From Celoporthe dispersa (Eukaryota > Ascomycota > Sordariomycetes > Diaporthales > Cryphonectriaceae), in the NCBI GenBank assembly GCA_016584495.1, contig WAID01000002.1:1116001-1180000 (forward strand): a DNA stretch of 64,000 nt, read 5' to 3'. The position numbers and the translations under genes were made by a program. Shown piece after piece: positions 1 through 12,082 of this stretch. The notes below the pieces were generated by a model, which worked only from the letters and a program-made list of their open reading frames with translations, did no database searches and had not been told where the DNA came from. How positions within the stretch are numbered: the first letter of the stretch is position 1; each line of letters opens with the position of its first letter.

Positions 1-195
1 CCCCTCCTTGGCGTCGTGCTCCGTCGCTTCTCCGGACATCCTTTCTCCCGTCATCTTGTCGTTACTGTTGTCCGTAAGGTCTTTTCTCTGTCGCGGGGTG
101 GTGACTGCCCGGTAAGGCAGCTCGACGAGAGTCTGATAAACAACACTGCCTAGGTTCGAGGCTGGCTTGCCGCTGGCGTTGGGATCTTTCGTCAT
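1..195 (-). CDS. 5' end of an unidentified gene running off the left edge
   Basis: The minus strand opens with ATG at 195 and stays open for 65 codons to the window edge with no stop. The peptide starts MTKDPNASGKPASNL and continues with a hydrophilic segment containing VVYQTLVELPYRAV and then a charged, Lys/Asp/Glu-rich stretch. No signal peptide or membrane helix is visible. The frame uses mostly C/G-ending codons, which supports coding. A GA-rich run lies directly upstream of the ATG (about 199-228), as is common in fungal 5' leaders. I do not recognise the family; the rest of the gene lies outside the window. Confidence 0.5.
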   Translation of the reverse strand, partial: MTKDPNASGKPASNLGSVVYQTLVELPYRAVTTPRQRKDLTDNSNDKMTGERMSGEATEHDAKEG

Positions 196-1124
196 GGCGA
201 GAGAGAGAGGGAGGGAGAGAGAGAGAGACCGAGAGCGATCTGCAACCTATTATAAGAGATGGTGGGGTCCCGTCATGTAGGTACACTGGGGCGCAAGGTG
301 GGCTGGCTGCCTTGCATGCAGGTTCTGGGACCCGCGGTGTGGGTGCTGACGCAGTGAGTAAGTAGTATCCACACCGCACCTCGAAGGGGGGTTCACACAG
401 CCACCTCGGGCGAGAAAAGCTCTCGTACTATCTATCAGTTGAGTCTATAGAGGGGCGCGCGATGATGAAGCCCGGAGAGATCCGCAGGGTCTCCAGGCCA
501 AGCTTTGCCAAGATCCGCGGCTCAGGGCCAGCAACGACGTCAGTGCGATGCTTGTCCTTGACTGAAGCGGGGGTAGTTTCTGGTTCTAGAATCTGGCCAG
601 GTGTGTGTCGTGAGCCAGCCAGGTGGGATTGATTGGGTGAACTTGGGAGGGCTGACGATCAATCCGTCGTCTTCCACAATTGGCTCAAGAAGGCGTGTGT
701 GCATGAGTTAGGACCGAGACCTTGCTTGAGCCGGCTTCAGGTTTGCTAGTGTGCCATTGCGCTGACGTCACAAGAGGCAGACCAGGTGCTGCCCATACTT
801 GTATAAACATTGGAGCTAAGCATGGCGTACGATAAACAAGCTTGGGTTGAAGCTTTTCTAGCCAAATCAAGATGTCTTTGCTACCACAGAATTGCGACTT
901 GTCTGCTATATCAGTTCTCAAGTACCGTTTGTTTGCTTGAATTTGAGTGAGACCTGAGCCCCGCTGACATCAATCATATTTCTAAGACGCAGATTTAACC
1001 TCATGGAATCCAAATGACTGGGAATAGAAGAGATGGTCCAAAGTCGCGCGCCTAGCTCCCGGCTCCCGCTCCCCCTAAACGGAAGATGTTATACACACTT
1101 GCTGCAGTTCGTCAGAGGCTGTTT
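196..1124. other. Intergenic, no gene seen
   Basis: The stretch lies between the left-edge gene (promoter side) and the 3' end of the aminopeptidase gene. It holds a GA-rich microsatellite at about 199-228 and otherwise mixed sequence. Short open frames here have no family resemblance or fungal-like codon use. Confidence 0.5.
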
Positions 1125-2567
1125 CTACAGCTCGTCCACCGCACCACCACCCTGGAGCTTCACAAAGTTGGTAGAGCCGAGCTCATACTGAAGGCGGTTG
1201 GGGTTAGCTCCTGGACGCGGCAACGAGGAAACATGGATGGGTCCACCTACTGCAAAAGCCAAAGTCATCTTGGCGTGCTGGAGCATGTGGTCGAAAGAGA
1301 GATACTTCAACGTATCGTCGGTGGAGTGGATGTGGTTATCACTGTCCTCAAACGCCGACTCGATGACAAATGCGGATGGATAGCCAGCCTTGGAGGCCGA
1401 TGCGTGGTCGCTGCAAGCATACCCGCACTTGGTCTCAACGTAGGGGATGTCGCAGTATTCAGCGATGATCTTCTTGATGAACTCGGTGAGCTTCTTGTCA
1501 ACGTAGTCGACAATCACGCCGACGCTCTCTGGCTTGCCTGCATCAAGAGTGCGCTGGACAAAACCGGTCATGTCTTGTTGCAGCATAGCCTTGACGTCTC
1601 GGTCGCTTCGCTCGTATTCGGAGAAGATGGCTTGGCTTCCCAGGAGGCCGCCTTCTTCGGCCGAGTACCAGTGGAATTCCTACAAGCAGCCTGTCAGAGG
1701 CACCCTGACAAGGATCAACAATCAGAGGGCTAGGTGTACCACGTACGACTGTGTTCTCCAGCTCTCCCTTCTGAACCGCGTCCGAGGTCAGGAACACCCG
1801 GAACGCCTCCAGAATCGTGACAGTCCCGCTCCCATCATCGTCCGCACCCGGTGCCGCAAGGATCGATGGCAACCAGAGGTTGATAGAGTCCTGGTGCGCA
1901 GCAACCACAACCGTAGAGTTGGTCTGGCCAGGTATCGTGGCGATGATGGATGACTGCTGCCAGCTGTGGGGAAACGCCTCCGCATGGATATCCTCGATGC
2001 CAGATTCGAGGATGATATTCTTGATCTGCTGCAGCAGCCACTCGGACGACTGCTTTCCGTAGTCCGACTTGTAGTATCTCGTGTGGAATGACGTGAACTT
2101 CTCGAGGTTATCGTGCATGTTTGTCTTGGACAGGTTCTTGAGGAGGGGCTTGACGTCGTCCTGGAAAGCTACTTTGGCAGGGAAGACAACGTTCGCACGG
2201 GCGCTGAGGCGGGATGCGCCGAGGTACTGAGTGTCGGTAATGTCCATGAAACGCTGGCCGTTCTGTTGAGGATAAGGGTTAGCACTAGGATCCGGCGCAC
2301 CTCTCGCGATGGTCACAGCAAGCTCCCCGTCCACCGTTAGCTACTGTCAGGAAGAGAAGTCAAACCCACACGCTTCAGCTCCCACTTCTCCTCCTCCGAG
2401 ACCCATCGCGTGTCGCCAGGCCCCAGCTCGATCAGGTACTGCTCGGTTGCCTCGGCCCAGACGCCATCGGGGTAGAGTTGTACATTGTCGCCTTCGTTCA
2501 CCTCAACGAAACGGCCTGCGACGGCTGGCGCTAGTAAAGCAATGACAGATGATGCAGCGACCTTCAT
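1125..2567 (-). CDS. Secreted leucine aminopeptidase (M28, LAP1 type)
   Basis: Three exons: 2567-2370, 2262-1747 and 1679-1125, giving 422 residues. Introns are 2263-2369 (branch GCTAAC, 3' CAACAG) and 1680-1746 (5' GTACGT, 3' TTGTAG). The start was chosen at MKVAASSVIALLAPAVAG, a clear signal peptide. A propeptide-like region follows, then the M28 metallopeptidase core. Zinc ligands of the family are visible: His in VVAAHQDS (about residue 189), Asp in GADDDGSGT (about 208), Glu in HWYSAEEGG (about 246), a later Asp in QQDMTGF, and His in CSDHAS. Members remove N-terminal residues, preferentially leucine, from extracellular peptides, acting with two zinc ions. Length and motif order match the fungal LAP1 family. 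The gene stands alone on minus; the neighbours give no functional hint. Confidence 0.93.
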
Positions 2568-5228
2568 GATGGTTAAGAGGTGTATAGAGCTGTGGTGGTG
2601 GTGGTATGCGTGAATGAAAGTCGAAGGAGGACGGATGACAAGTGCTGGTCCGAGGTGACCCCTTATCTGGGGCCTTATCACTATGACCCCAGGTGCTCAG
2701 CCAAGGTGCGACAACCCGGCTCTAGCATGTGGTCCAATCAAAGGTTCATCTCCCCTGGAGTCAACACGCTCAGGGCTCCAGGGATAAGTCTGGCCCATCC
2801 CAGGCAGCACATGACGCAAGGCCTGAGACAGTGACCAGGCGTGCCAAGCCAGCTGCCCGTTATTGATCTTCGAGCAGTAGTTACGCCCTCGAAACCGGCG
2901 ACAGCCCGCCCAGATCTACAGGTACTTGAAACGCTCAGGTTTGATTCTTCAGCTGGGCTCAGACAGGCTCCACAAAGCAGCAAACATCTATCATTGGCCG
3001 AGCCATGGCCCGTCTTGAGGTTCCGACCAAGACGTCAAGTGCAGGGAATGGGGAGACCGAGCGAACAACAGCTGTGAGAGCACTCACATAGAACTGCATC
3101 GGTGTAGTTTTCTTGACGCTGTAGCCTGATCACTTGGCAATCAAACACTCCTGTTAAGAAAGCCGCACTAACAACGCGCATATAATTTGGCAATATACAG
3201 GCCGAACGGACCTCTCGTCATCAGCACTTGGCTGCCATGAGCGTAATGTGCCTGTCACGAAGGTCATAGGCAAGTTTCTGATTCTCGACCGCCGTAGCCA
3301 TGAGCATTCGCGTACAATCCGCTCTAGTGCATATTTTTACACACACTGGAAACAAGATAGATTCTGCCAGCGACCTTTCTCGGGCGAGACAACATGAACA
3401 TAGGATTACTCGCCGGTTGGGTCTTCGGCCGCGAGGCTGTCGGGGCTTGCCGGCAGCCTCGTGTAAGTGTTCTTTATCTATCCGTGTGTAAGGACGGTTG
3501 ACATGACGGCCTCATCGCGTCAAAACATTGATTCTCGCTGCCAGCAACAAAAGATCTTCCCTCGCCCACGGAGAGTGCTCTGCCTGCCATGCATGTTCCT
3601 AGTCTTTAGTGACCTCCAGACTTGCTGACCGCTTGCATCCATGCCGACTTCAGTACTTAGTTGTACATGTTAGAACAGGGATGCCTCGAGCCGGTGTAAC
3701 CTTGAGATGAACACATCCGAGGAGCGATCTGAACAGACTCCTGGGCCTTCGAGGGCCTTTTGGGTGACAAGTATCCATCAGGCAGCATGATGATGTGCTC
3801 ATAATGTTGGGGGCTATGACATGAACGAGCGGGGTTTGTCAGGGTGCATCGTGCCTGCCAAGCCTGCACAACGCCGATGGCAAGAGGGGGAAAGAGCTTA
3901 CTCCTCCTCGTCTGCGACGGCCATTGATTGGAAAGAACGAATTAGACTGACAATACCCGCCTCACGTAACATCGCATTAGTTCTCTCTTGACTTTCGTCT
4001 CTCCATCGTCCTGCATCACCACACCAGGCTTGCCCGCCCTACGAAGGTGACCAAGAGGCACGAGGGCCCGAGACTACGGGCAAGAGCTCCAAATTGCTAC
4101 CTCATTCCCTGGCATGAGTTCTGGACTGGACTGCGTACACCCTGCTTGCATCAGGCACAAACCATACCACCTACCATGCAGTACTACGATATAGTTTTCA
4201 TTTTAATGACATAACCATGCACCATGTCTGGTCTGGATACCACCAACCAGCCTGCGCTTATATGCAGTGCTACCATCCAGGCCCCTCCGGGCCCTCTTTC
4301 TTGTGCACTGCATGCCATCCTTGGCCCTGCCACCCACCAGCCCTTCCCCATCACCTGCAAGATGATCACCCAGAGGTTGTAAGGGAGACTGGTCTGGGAA
4401 CCAAACTGATCCGACCTCAGGTTCTGCCTGCGCCTTGTCCCACAGCAGTTCGTCCCGTTGCCGACATCCCAGAAACGCCTCCACCTCCTATGGCGATCTC
4501 TCTCCACGGAGGAACTATGCAAACATGACGATCTGCAGGTGGTACGGCGCAGGAGCACTACCCATGAGTTGGGGCAGGGAATCCTGACAGGCCCTCTCGG
4601 CCCTGGCCCTGCACCAAGACCTGGGTCCCCCTCTCCCCAGGTTCCCCGCATTCTCCGGATCCCGCTAGCTGGGTAGGCGATCCTTTGGCAAGCAACGTTT
4701 TTTTTTTCTCTCTCTTCTTTCTTTTCTTCTGCTGCTGGGCCTTTTGCGACGCGAGCGCAAACAGGCTGTGCTCCTTGTCGCTGGAAGATTTTCTGATTTG
4801 ATTAGGGCACATGACCCTTGGGGCCAGAGTGGATCGTCGTCCTATAGCCGCCCGAATGGCTGCTCCTGCGTCCCTCATTTCCCCTCGGCCCTTCTTCCTG
4901 CGCGCCGGCTCACCGTATGTCTCATCAGGCGGTGGCCAGGCGCAGACCACATGCAGGACGCGGACTTGGGCCCTTGTTGTTGTTGGAGGAGGAGGAGCTT
5001 GGAGTAACACCTCGGGGAACATCTGCCCGCCTTCGTGCTGACTCGAGCGGGCAGGATGATCTGGATGGTACGTCACTATGCAACATCCTGGCCAGCGATC
5101 CCCTCATAAGAGTCCCTCCCCCCAGATGAAGGTTGAGCTGCTCTCCGGGCTGTCCTGTTGTCCTGTCCGGCTGCTCAGGCACACAAGAAAGATCGCTTGC
5201 GCCCAGACTTGCTGCACCCACCGACAAA
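2568..5228. other. Intergenic, no gene supported
   Basis: About 2.7 kb separating the divergent aminopeptidase (minus) and aldose epimerase (plus) genes, so it contains both promoters. Open frames such as a 155-codon minus-strand frame at 4184-4651 lack a recognisable family, signal peptide or fungal-type third-position bias. A pyrimidine-rich run lies at about 4698-4730. Confidence 0.5.
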
Positions 5229-6437
5229 ATGCTGTCCTCCAAGCTGGCTTTCCTCTGCTGTACGGCACTGCTCCGGGCCGTCAACGCCCAGACGGCCACG
5301 ACGTCTGGGCCTCTGACCTCGTACACCCTGACGGCCGACAACATCACGGCTGTGTTTATACCCTATGGAGCCCGCCTGACGCACCTGCTCGTGCCTGACC
5401 GCAATGGCGACTTCCAGGATGTGGTGGCAGGCTACGATAACACCAGCCAGTACCCAATCGACACGGCGACCAACCATACGTACTTTGGTCCCGTCGTGGG
5501 CCGCTACGCCAACAGGATCAAGAACGGCACCTTCACCCTCGACGGCGTGACCTCACACATCCCGGAGAACGAGAACGACGGCCACGACACGCTCCACGGC
5601 GGCACCGTGGGCTACGACGCGCGCAACTGGACCGTCACGTCGTACACCAACGAGTCTATCACGTTCACGCTCCTCGACGAGGCCTTTGAGGGGTTCCCGG
5701 GCACCGTGCTCACACATGCCACCTACACGGTGAGCAACACCATCCAGGGCTCCGCCTGGGGCCTGTCCCACCCCAGGGTCACCATGAAGACGACCTCGTT
5801 CGCCCTCGACAAGCCCACGCCCATCATGCTGGCCAACCACATCTACTGGAACCTGAACGCGTGGAAGGACGAGACGATCCTCAACGACACGACGCTGTGG
5901 ATGCCCTACGCGCGGCGCTACATCGGCATCGACAACATCGAGGTGCCCAACGGGACCATCGAGACGGTCGCCTCGCACCCGGTGCTGGACTTCACCGCGC
6001 CCAAGCTGGTCGGCGCCGACATCAGCGACGCCGTCAACTACTGCGGGCTGGGCTGCACAGGCTACGACAACGCCTTCATCCTCGACCGGCCCTATGACAC
6101 GGGCGCCACCTCGTCCAACTTCCCCGTCCTGTCGACCTGGTCATCCACCACGGGCATCCGCCTGGACATCAGCACCAACCAGCAGGGCCTGCAGATCTAC
6201 ACCTGCAACGGCCAGAACGGCACCATCCCCATCAAGCCCAGCCAGATCGCCAGGAACACCGGTGCCACCGACGGCGGGGCCAAGTTCGTGAACAAGTACA
6301 GCTGCATGGTCATCGAGACGCAGGGCTGGATCGACGCCGTCAACAACCCGCAGTGGGGCCTGACCGACTACTGGTACAGCGACCCGACCACACAGCCCAA
6401 CGTCATGTATGCTACCTATGACTTTACAACCTTCTGA
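5229..6437 (+). CDS. Secreted aldose 1-epimerase (galactose mutarotase) family protein
   Basis: A single exon of 402 residues. The start at 5229 was chosen because it gives a signal peptide (MLSSKLAFLCCTALLRAVNA); an upstream in-frame extension to 5133 lacks a plausible leader. The mutarotase fold is indicated by NHTYFGPVVGRYANRI near residue 80, HDTLHGG near 115 (substrate-binding His), LANHIYWNLN near 200 (the general-acid His context) and ETQGW near 360 (the catalytic Glu context). Family members interconvert alpha and beta anomers of aldoses. The secretion signal and several N-x-S/T sites (NTS, NHT, NGT, NWT, NES) point to a glycosylated extracellular enzyme acting on sugars released outside the cell. 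Codons are strongly C-ending, suggesting good expression. The exact sugar substrate cannot be read from the sequence. Confidence 0.9.
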   Translation: MLSSKLAFLCCTALLRAVNAQTATTSGPLTSYTLTADNITAVFIPYGARLTHLLVPDRNGDFQDVVAGYDNTSQYPIDTATNHTYFGPVVGRYANRIKNGTFTLDGVTSHIPENENDGHDTLHGGTVGYDARNWTVTSYTNESITFTLLDEAFEGFPGTVLTHATYTVSNTIQGSAWGLSHPRVTMKTTSFALDKPTPIMLANHIYWNLNAWKDETILNDTTLWMPYARRYIGIDNIEVPNGTIETVASHPVLDFTAPKLVGADISDAVNYCGLGCTGYDNAFILDRPYDTGATSSNFPVLSTWSSTTGIRLDISTNQQGLQIYTCNGQNGTIPIKPSQIARNTGATDGGAKFVNKYSCMVIETQGWIDAVNNPQWGLTDYWYSDPTTQPNVMYATYDFTTF

Positions 6438-7106
6438 GGTGCGAGAGGCCGCCTCCTCAGGACGGAGTACCCCCTGAAGGATTCTCCTCCTGAACCGAGG
6501 AAAAGGAAAGGAGGGAAGGGAAAATTTTTTTTCCAATTAGTTTCCCCCTAAATAATGAATATAATATTTTGTCCGTCATAATCATCTGTTGTCCGTTTAT
6601 GTCCTCTTGCCCGCTCATTTAAGGCCCTTGTTATCCGTCTTTCATCCGCCCGTTTCGTTATTGGTGGGAACGGGCCGTGATCACCCCATATCTTTCCAAC
6701 TAAAATGATCCTACAGACAAGCGACAGTGTGCGCGCCAATTTGTCATCCCCCTGGGCTTAAAGTCCATGCGGTATACCGCAGTGTCCCGAGGTCCGCCTG
6801 CAGGATCTTTTCTGGTGGCTGGTGCCCACGGACGAAGGAGCAAGCCCCGGCTGGTCAGCCAGAGATGCAACAAACAAACACATCACATGTGTGGGTGTTT
6901 TCTTGGCGCGAACAGACACCTCTTGGGAGCCAACATGCAAGGTCCAACAGCTCGACTAAATAAATACTGTGCTCATCCTCCTGCCCGGACGTGCTGGTGT
7001 CTCGCTGAGTAGTTCTATATTCACAAGTCAAACTGCACAACATCACATTCCTGCCTGAGCCCCTGCTGGACCGTGTCACAAGCCTGTCTGTCGTACCACG
7101 CCTACA
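6438..7106. other. Intergenic, 3' region of the epimerase gene
   Basis: Holds the epimerase 3' flank (AT-rich at about 6520-6600) and the promoter of the next plus-strand gene. No further gene seen. Confidence 0.5.
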
Positions 7107-7691
7107 ATGTCCAGCCAGCCAATCCCAATCCTTGTCACCGGCAAGGGCGAGCCTATTGGGCGCATTGTGATAGCCAGCCTACAGCCCGAGTACGAAGGTC
7201 AGTCTGGCAGCCAGGGCCCAGCCACCTCTCACCGGCACACCAGAGCAAGGACCGGAGAAGAGCCTAAACACGGAAAATTTATATGCTGAAGCTTAAGCCT
7301 ATCCCAGTGATCCACTTCACCCTCGCCGCCGCCGTCAAGGAAGAGCTCCCCCTGCTCCTCACCAACACCCGGCCCACCAGCCCGAGCAGCCACCTCGGCA
7401 CCGCCAACTGGTCCGCCGACAACCCACCCCAGGCCTTGCTCCTCGGCGGCGCCTACCAGGACGCCGACATCGAGAGCCTGACGGAGTTGGTCCGGGCGAC
7501 GGAGGGGGCCGCGCAGATCCCCCTGGCTGCGGGTCGACGCGCACAAGAGGGCAGCGCCCTCGGCGCAGCCCACGGAGGCCGAGCTGCGGGAGTATGCGCT
7601 GGATGTCGCGGGGAGGATGAAGGAGATGCTGGGCCGGCTTTCGGGGGAGGGCAAGCTTGGAGTAGGGAATGGAGGGGTCTACCTGGTTTAA
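7107..7691 (+). CDS. Small conserved fungal protein, unknown function, frame broken once
   Basis: Two exons, 7107-7197 and 7308-7691, with intron 7198-7307 (5' GTCAGT, 3' CCCAG). The protein begins MSSQPIPILVTGKGEP, followed by EYEVIHFTLAAAVKEELPL, then LLLGGAYQDADIESL and, in another frame, PWLRVDAHKRAAPS. I recall this order (an N-terminal ILVxGKG-like segment, EYEVIH, a GGAYDDADI-like segment and a terminal PWLRxD motif) from a family of roughly 150-residue fungal proteins of unknown function. The reading frame shifts by one base at the C5 run 7519-7523; removing one C joins the two halves into about 157 residues ending GGVYLV. Either an assembly insertion or a disabled gene. The N-terminus loosely resembles a Rossmann beta-alpha-beta start, but no full nucleotide-binding motif is present. 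Confidence 0.7.
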
Positions 7692-8013
7692 GAAGAACGA
7701 AGAAAGAAAAAGGGCTGGGAATGTGTAGGAGGTTCATGAGAAGATTTATGTATGTTCAATTCAAAGTTAACGAGCTGTGCTAAACAGAAGTCCGTTTAAA
7801 TTGCGCACCCTGAAGGACCCCCACCTAAGGACAGGCATACCGTGAAATCCTCCCTTGTCATCAGTTCCCTTATTGACAAACAATACGCAACTTAGACTAC
7901 TCATCGTCATCTGCTAGGTAGAATCAATTTAGAGACGTTAGAAAAAAAATGACAACGTTAGAAGCTCCCTCCTCTACGTTTACACGCAACTGCCTCGAGA
8001 CCTTGAAAAACTC
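7692..8013. other. Convergent intergenic spacer
   Basis: 322 bases between the 3' ends of the preceding plus-strand gene and the AAA ATPase gene on minus. AT-rich, probably the two terminators; nothing else seen. Confidence 0.45.
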
Positions 8014-11000
8014 CTAACGAACCCCGCCTGCTCTCGCGATCTGGTCGTCCGACTGGTTCTCGTTCACCTTCTTCAGGTAGCTGTCAAACTTCCCCGACAC
8101 GTTGATCACATGCCTGAGGTGCTCGTAGGTCATGGTCTGTCTGCGAAACTTGGCGAGCTGTCGCGCTGTCGTGATGATGTTGCGGATCTGTCGGCCGTTC
8201 AGGTCAGGCTTGGACAGCTCTTCGATGTAGTCGAGTATCCCGTCGACATCAACAGCAGGCAGGCAGCCCTGGGTCGCATCACTAGACAGCTCAGTCGTTG
8301 TCTCGGGGGACGACTGCACCCTCTTTCCTTTCTCGTCGCGATGGCTATTCCCGTTCAGGGTCGGGATCCGTGTGATGAAGTTCCTCCAGATCTTACGGCG
8401 CTGTCCGGTCGTCAAGTTCTCGTAGTGGAGGGAGAGCAAGATCCGCGACTTGAATGCCTCGTCAAAGGTGCCAACCCGGTTTGTTGTCAGAATGAGTATC
8501 CCTTCGTAGTACTCGAGGACACGGAGGAACACCGAGACAAGGGCGTTCCGTTCGAGATTGTCAAGGCTGCGCTGCTCGAGAAAGACCTCAGCCTCATCGA
8601 TGAGCATAACGCACCCCCAGATCTTTCCGAGGTACAAGACCGACTCTAGATACTTCTCGACCTGCTCCGGCTCCGTACCAATATCGCCACATGTAACCCG
8701 GAACAAGGGTTTCTCAGCGATCTCAGCAACGCTCTCGGCAGTGAAAGTCTTGCCAGTCCCGGGTCCGCCATGCAGCAGGATGATAAGGCCGTTGCCTTTT
8801 CGGTCGATCACATCGGTACCCCGTTCGGTCTCGATTTGATGGTACACAAGCGCTTGGATCAGTTCCTTGGCTTGCTCCTCGACGACGAGGTATTCGAATG
8901 ACTCCTTGTTCCATCTGACCTTGCGTATCCGGTCTACCTTGAGGTCCACTACAGATGGGTTAGCATATCTTCAGCTTCACAGTGTAGATCCAAATTGTAT
9001 GACTTCCACTCACCCCACCTCTTACTTCCTAGGTTATATCCTGGGATCGTATTTGGAAAGACATAGATATCAGGACATGGGGGCGGAGTCTCCGATGCCA
9101 TTGTCTCGACACTCATGATGTCTTCTTCTTCCTTTTTGGTTTCGTATAGGAGTTTGAATCTCGATGAGTCGCTGTGGAGCTGCTTATACGTATGGAAGTC
9201 GATCATGAAACGCTCCCCGCTCTGTAATATGAGTTTAGTAATTAATCGATTCGCGACGTGAAAATTAAGGTGAACTTACACCGTAGATTCCATCGTCGCT
9301 GTCATATGACACCAGATTGCGGTTTCGACAACTCCAGAACACCTGGCCCCGTTTCTCCAATGTTTGTCGTATCTCCTCTTCAGCGTATTGCAAAGGATAA
9401 GTCTTCAGATCCTTGATGTTGACTTCCGTCTTGATAGCATTAGCGCTGAAGACAATCTCCAAATCTATCTTTTCCTTCAAGAACTGCTCATTATATCGAT
9501 ACTTCCAACTCTCCACGTTCCATGTCGTCGAGAACTCCCCTTTCTTGGAAGAACTGCTTGACCAATCGATTTGCGACTTATCCCACTCCAAGACCGGTGA
9601 AGACTTCTGGAGGGGCCACGACCTAGCGACTGCTGCATGCACTTCGTCTTTCCCCTTCCAGATGAGCACATCCCCTGGCTTTTGCTAAGAAAGGCATCGT
9701 GTCTAGTGATACCTTGCCCTCCATCAAACGTGCTCTTGCGCGAGTGTGTATCTCCCCGTAATTCTCTTCAATCCATGAGGTCAGCGGGCGGAGAACCTCC
9801 TGGTCCACCAAGTCGAGGCTCTCTAGAGCATCCATTGATCCGTATCTGTACCAGAAGATATAGGGAGCATCAATAAAACTATCCAGGTCCTTATTAGGGA
9901 CTTGTTCCGAAACATTATCCTGGATGGCGCGAAAAGCTTGAACTGCCTTCTTCATGCGCGGAGAGCGTAAACTGACATTTTCTTTGAAATGTCGAGGCCT
10001 AGGTGGATTTTCCAGGTTGGCTGTTGCTCTTCGAACCTCGCTCATCAGCAAGTCTGGCGAATAGTACCGTGCCACGACGAAGTCAAAGTCTTCTTTGCGT
10101 ATATATTCCTCCGCATTCGTGATCGGAAGTGTGCCTCTAATGACGAATTCATCTTTCTGGATCCCTGGTGACCATGAGGGCGCGTCAATATAAGCAGACA
10201 GTCTTCGGTCCGCCACGGATTCCCCGACGAAATGGATGAGCGTCCACCTGTCGGCATTCTTCTTCACCCCTTTTAGCAATTCATTCTCTGCCTGTAGAGA
10301 TTTGACCTGACTGATGAGGCGGTGATATTCTTCAGTATCCGGATGAGGCGCCTGCGTCGAGTCCTTCGTGGGCGCACACTGGGGTTCCGCTCCAGCACTT
10401 CCATATGGAGGTATGTCGCCAAAATGCTCGTCCCCTGATTTCTGCACCCGCGATTTCTCCATGGATACACTCCTCGAAGCACTAGGGCTCGCATCGAGGT
10501 GTGCGTGAAGCTGAGATCCTCCAGCGGGCAGACCGAGCATTCTTGGCTGAGGGTGTCCTGGCTCGGGCGGGTGCCCGCTGTGAGAGCTTTGGCCGACTGC
10601 AGAAATGCTCGGGTACCCAAGATTGTGCCGAAGTAGAGGATTGGCATGTTGCGGCTTTGAATGTCTGAGAGCCCTCTGGCTTTCACTGATGTCGTTCTCG
10701 CCAATGCCCTGCGTGCCTCGTCTAGAGAATACGTGTGACAGTCGCTCTTGTTGAAAGTCGCTGGCTGAAGTTTCGTCACGTGAGATAGTGATGTGTTTCC
10801 AGAAACAGCGTTGAAGGATCAAGAGTTCTTGCTTGATGGCGTCTCCCTGCTGTAATTTGACCAAGTTGCTGGATAGCTCTCGTTCGCCAGCCTGCCTGCG
10901 TGCGTCCCCGCCCGACTTTGTGTTGGCGAAGTGGTCTATGTCCGGTGCGGGTATCAAACTGTCAAATCTCTTAACCACTCGGAGGAAGAGAGCTGTGGAG

Positions 11001-11431
11001 TACAAATCGTCCAGCAAGGAGTTCACGCCATATTCTTCAAGCAATTCCTCCGAGGTTTTGCTCGCGGGCACTAGTAGCTGGAGACTTCGATAAACTTGAT
11101 CAATAATACAACCCCGTAACGATTCTATCTGCGGTGCAAAGTGGTAGAAAAAAGCTTCTTCATTTCGATGCTCGGGGATGAAAGCCAGAGACGGGTAGAT
11201 AACCTTTAAGAAAGCACCTAAGGTGATTGTGTAGTTAGTAATGATCCTCTTAGTGAAGGATTTCAAGTATGAAGCTATTGATTCGAAAGAGGGATCGTTG
11301 TCGATGAAGTCTCTGAACACGGTTGGTAAGTCAAAACGCGACTGTTGCTTCGCGCCATCATTGACTAGCGTGACATGCGAAATGTTGTCAGTGAGATACA
11401 CATGAACAAAGTGGTTGAAATCGCAGGACAT
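8014..11431 (-). CDS. Large AAA+ ATPase of the fungal DUF7025-type family, one frame break
   Basis: Exons 11431-9280, 9221-9014 and 8948-8014 (introns 9222-9279, with branch TTACTAAAC, and 8949-9013). About 1097 residues. The start is MSCDFNHFVHVYLTDN. Residues 1-220 are helical and unrecognised, followed by a disordered Ser/Pro/His-rich linker and a short coiled coil (about 400-430). A beta-rich middle domain (FIDAPYIFWYRYG, KPGDVLIWKGKDEV, GERFMIDFHTY) then resembles the DUF7025 region of fungal AAA proteins. The C-terminal ATPase has Walker A GGPGTGKT (about 847-854), Walker B CVMLIDEAE (about 902) and a sensor segment LTTNRVGTFDEAF. Conserved MPFL and KPGDVLIW lie in different frames around 9680-9690; dropping one base (for example in the A4 run of the coding strand) joins them. 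A 28-base GTATCA..CTTAG segment would also restore frame but is shorter than normal introns. The specific substrate is unknown; members are cytosolic remodelling-type ATPases. Confidence 0.88.
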
Positions 11432-12082
11432 GGTCGGTACGAGGAGAACTAGGCGGGGAAGTTTGAGCCTCGGGAGATTGAAGACGTGGTCTGGATAAAT
11501 AATTTGGAGGTCGTGGGATGAAGGCAGGGAGGGTGTGCAGCCACCACGCAACATACAACCCGCCGAGTGACATGAGCATTTTTGCAAAGAGCGGAACTGA
11601 GATTGGCATTGGTTCGCCTAGCTCACTATTGCCGTCGTCACATGCACCTTTTCAGAAAGATTTTATGACAATCGCCCAGACGGGCTGTCTCCATGCGGGC
11701 TGCGCATTAAACTGCACACATGTCTCTTTGCGAATGGTGATTTAGACCAGCTGACTGCAGTAGCGTGCAGTGTGGAGGCAGACCACCCAGGTTGATAAAT
11801 ACACAGTCGCAACGGCTTCCAAGGTTGGAAAGGGTCTACTACTACGCCAGGATCAGCTGCGCAATAAGCCACTCTTCTTTGAAGGGCAAGCATCCAATTA
11901 GAAGCCCGAATCATGATGACCACAGAGATGCCATGACGCGAAGTACAGCGGTCTCAAGTAATGTATCGCGGTGTTCAATGTTGATACAATGACTAGCAAG
12001 GCTGTGTGGATCGCAAACCAGTCTCGATACTCACCCGCTAGAGACTGCACCGAACCTCCTCGGGCAAAATTGAGGATTAGGG
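11432..12082. other. Divergent promoter region between AAA ATPase and DUF7708 genes
   Basis: 650 bases between two head-to-head genes. It must contain both promoters. No additional coding frame with family support was found. Confidence 0.5.

Noticed and set aside
4184..4651. 155-codon minus-strand open frame
   Set aside because: No family resemblance, no signal peptide or splice context, and mixed third-position bases; lies in the promoter region of the epimerase gene.
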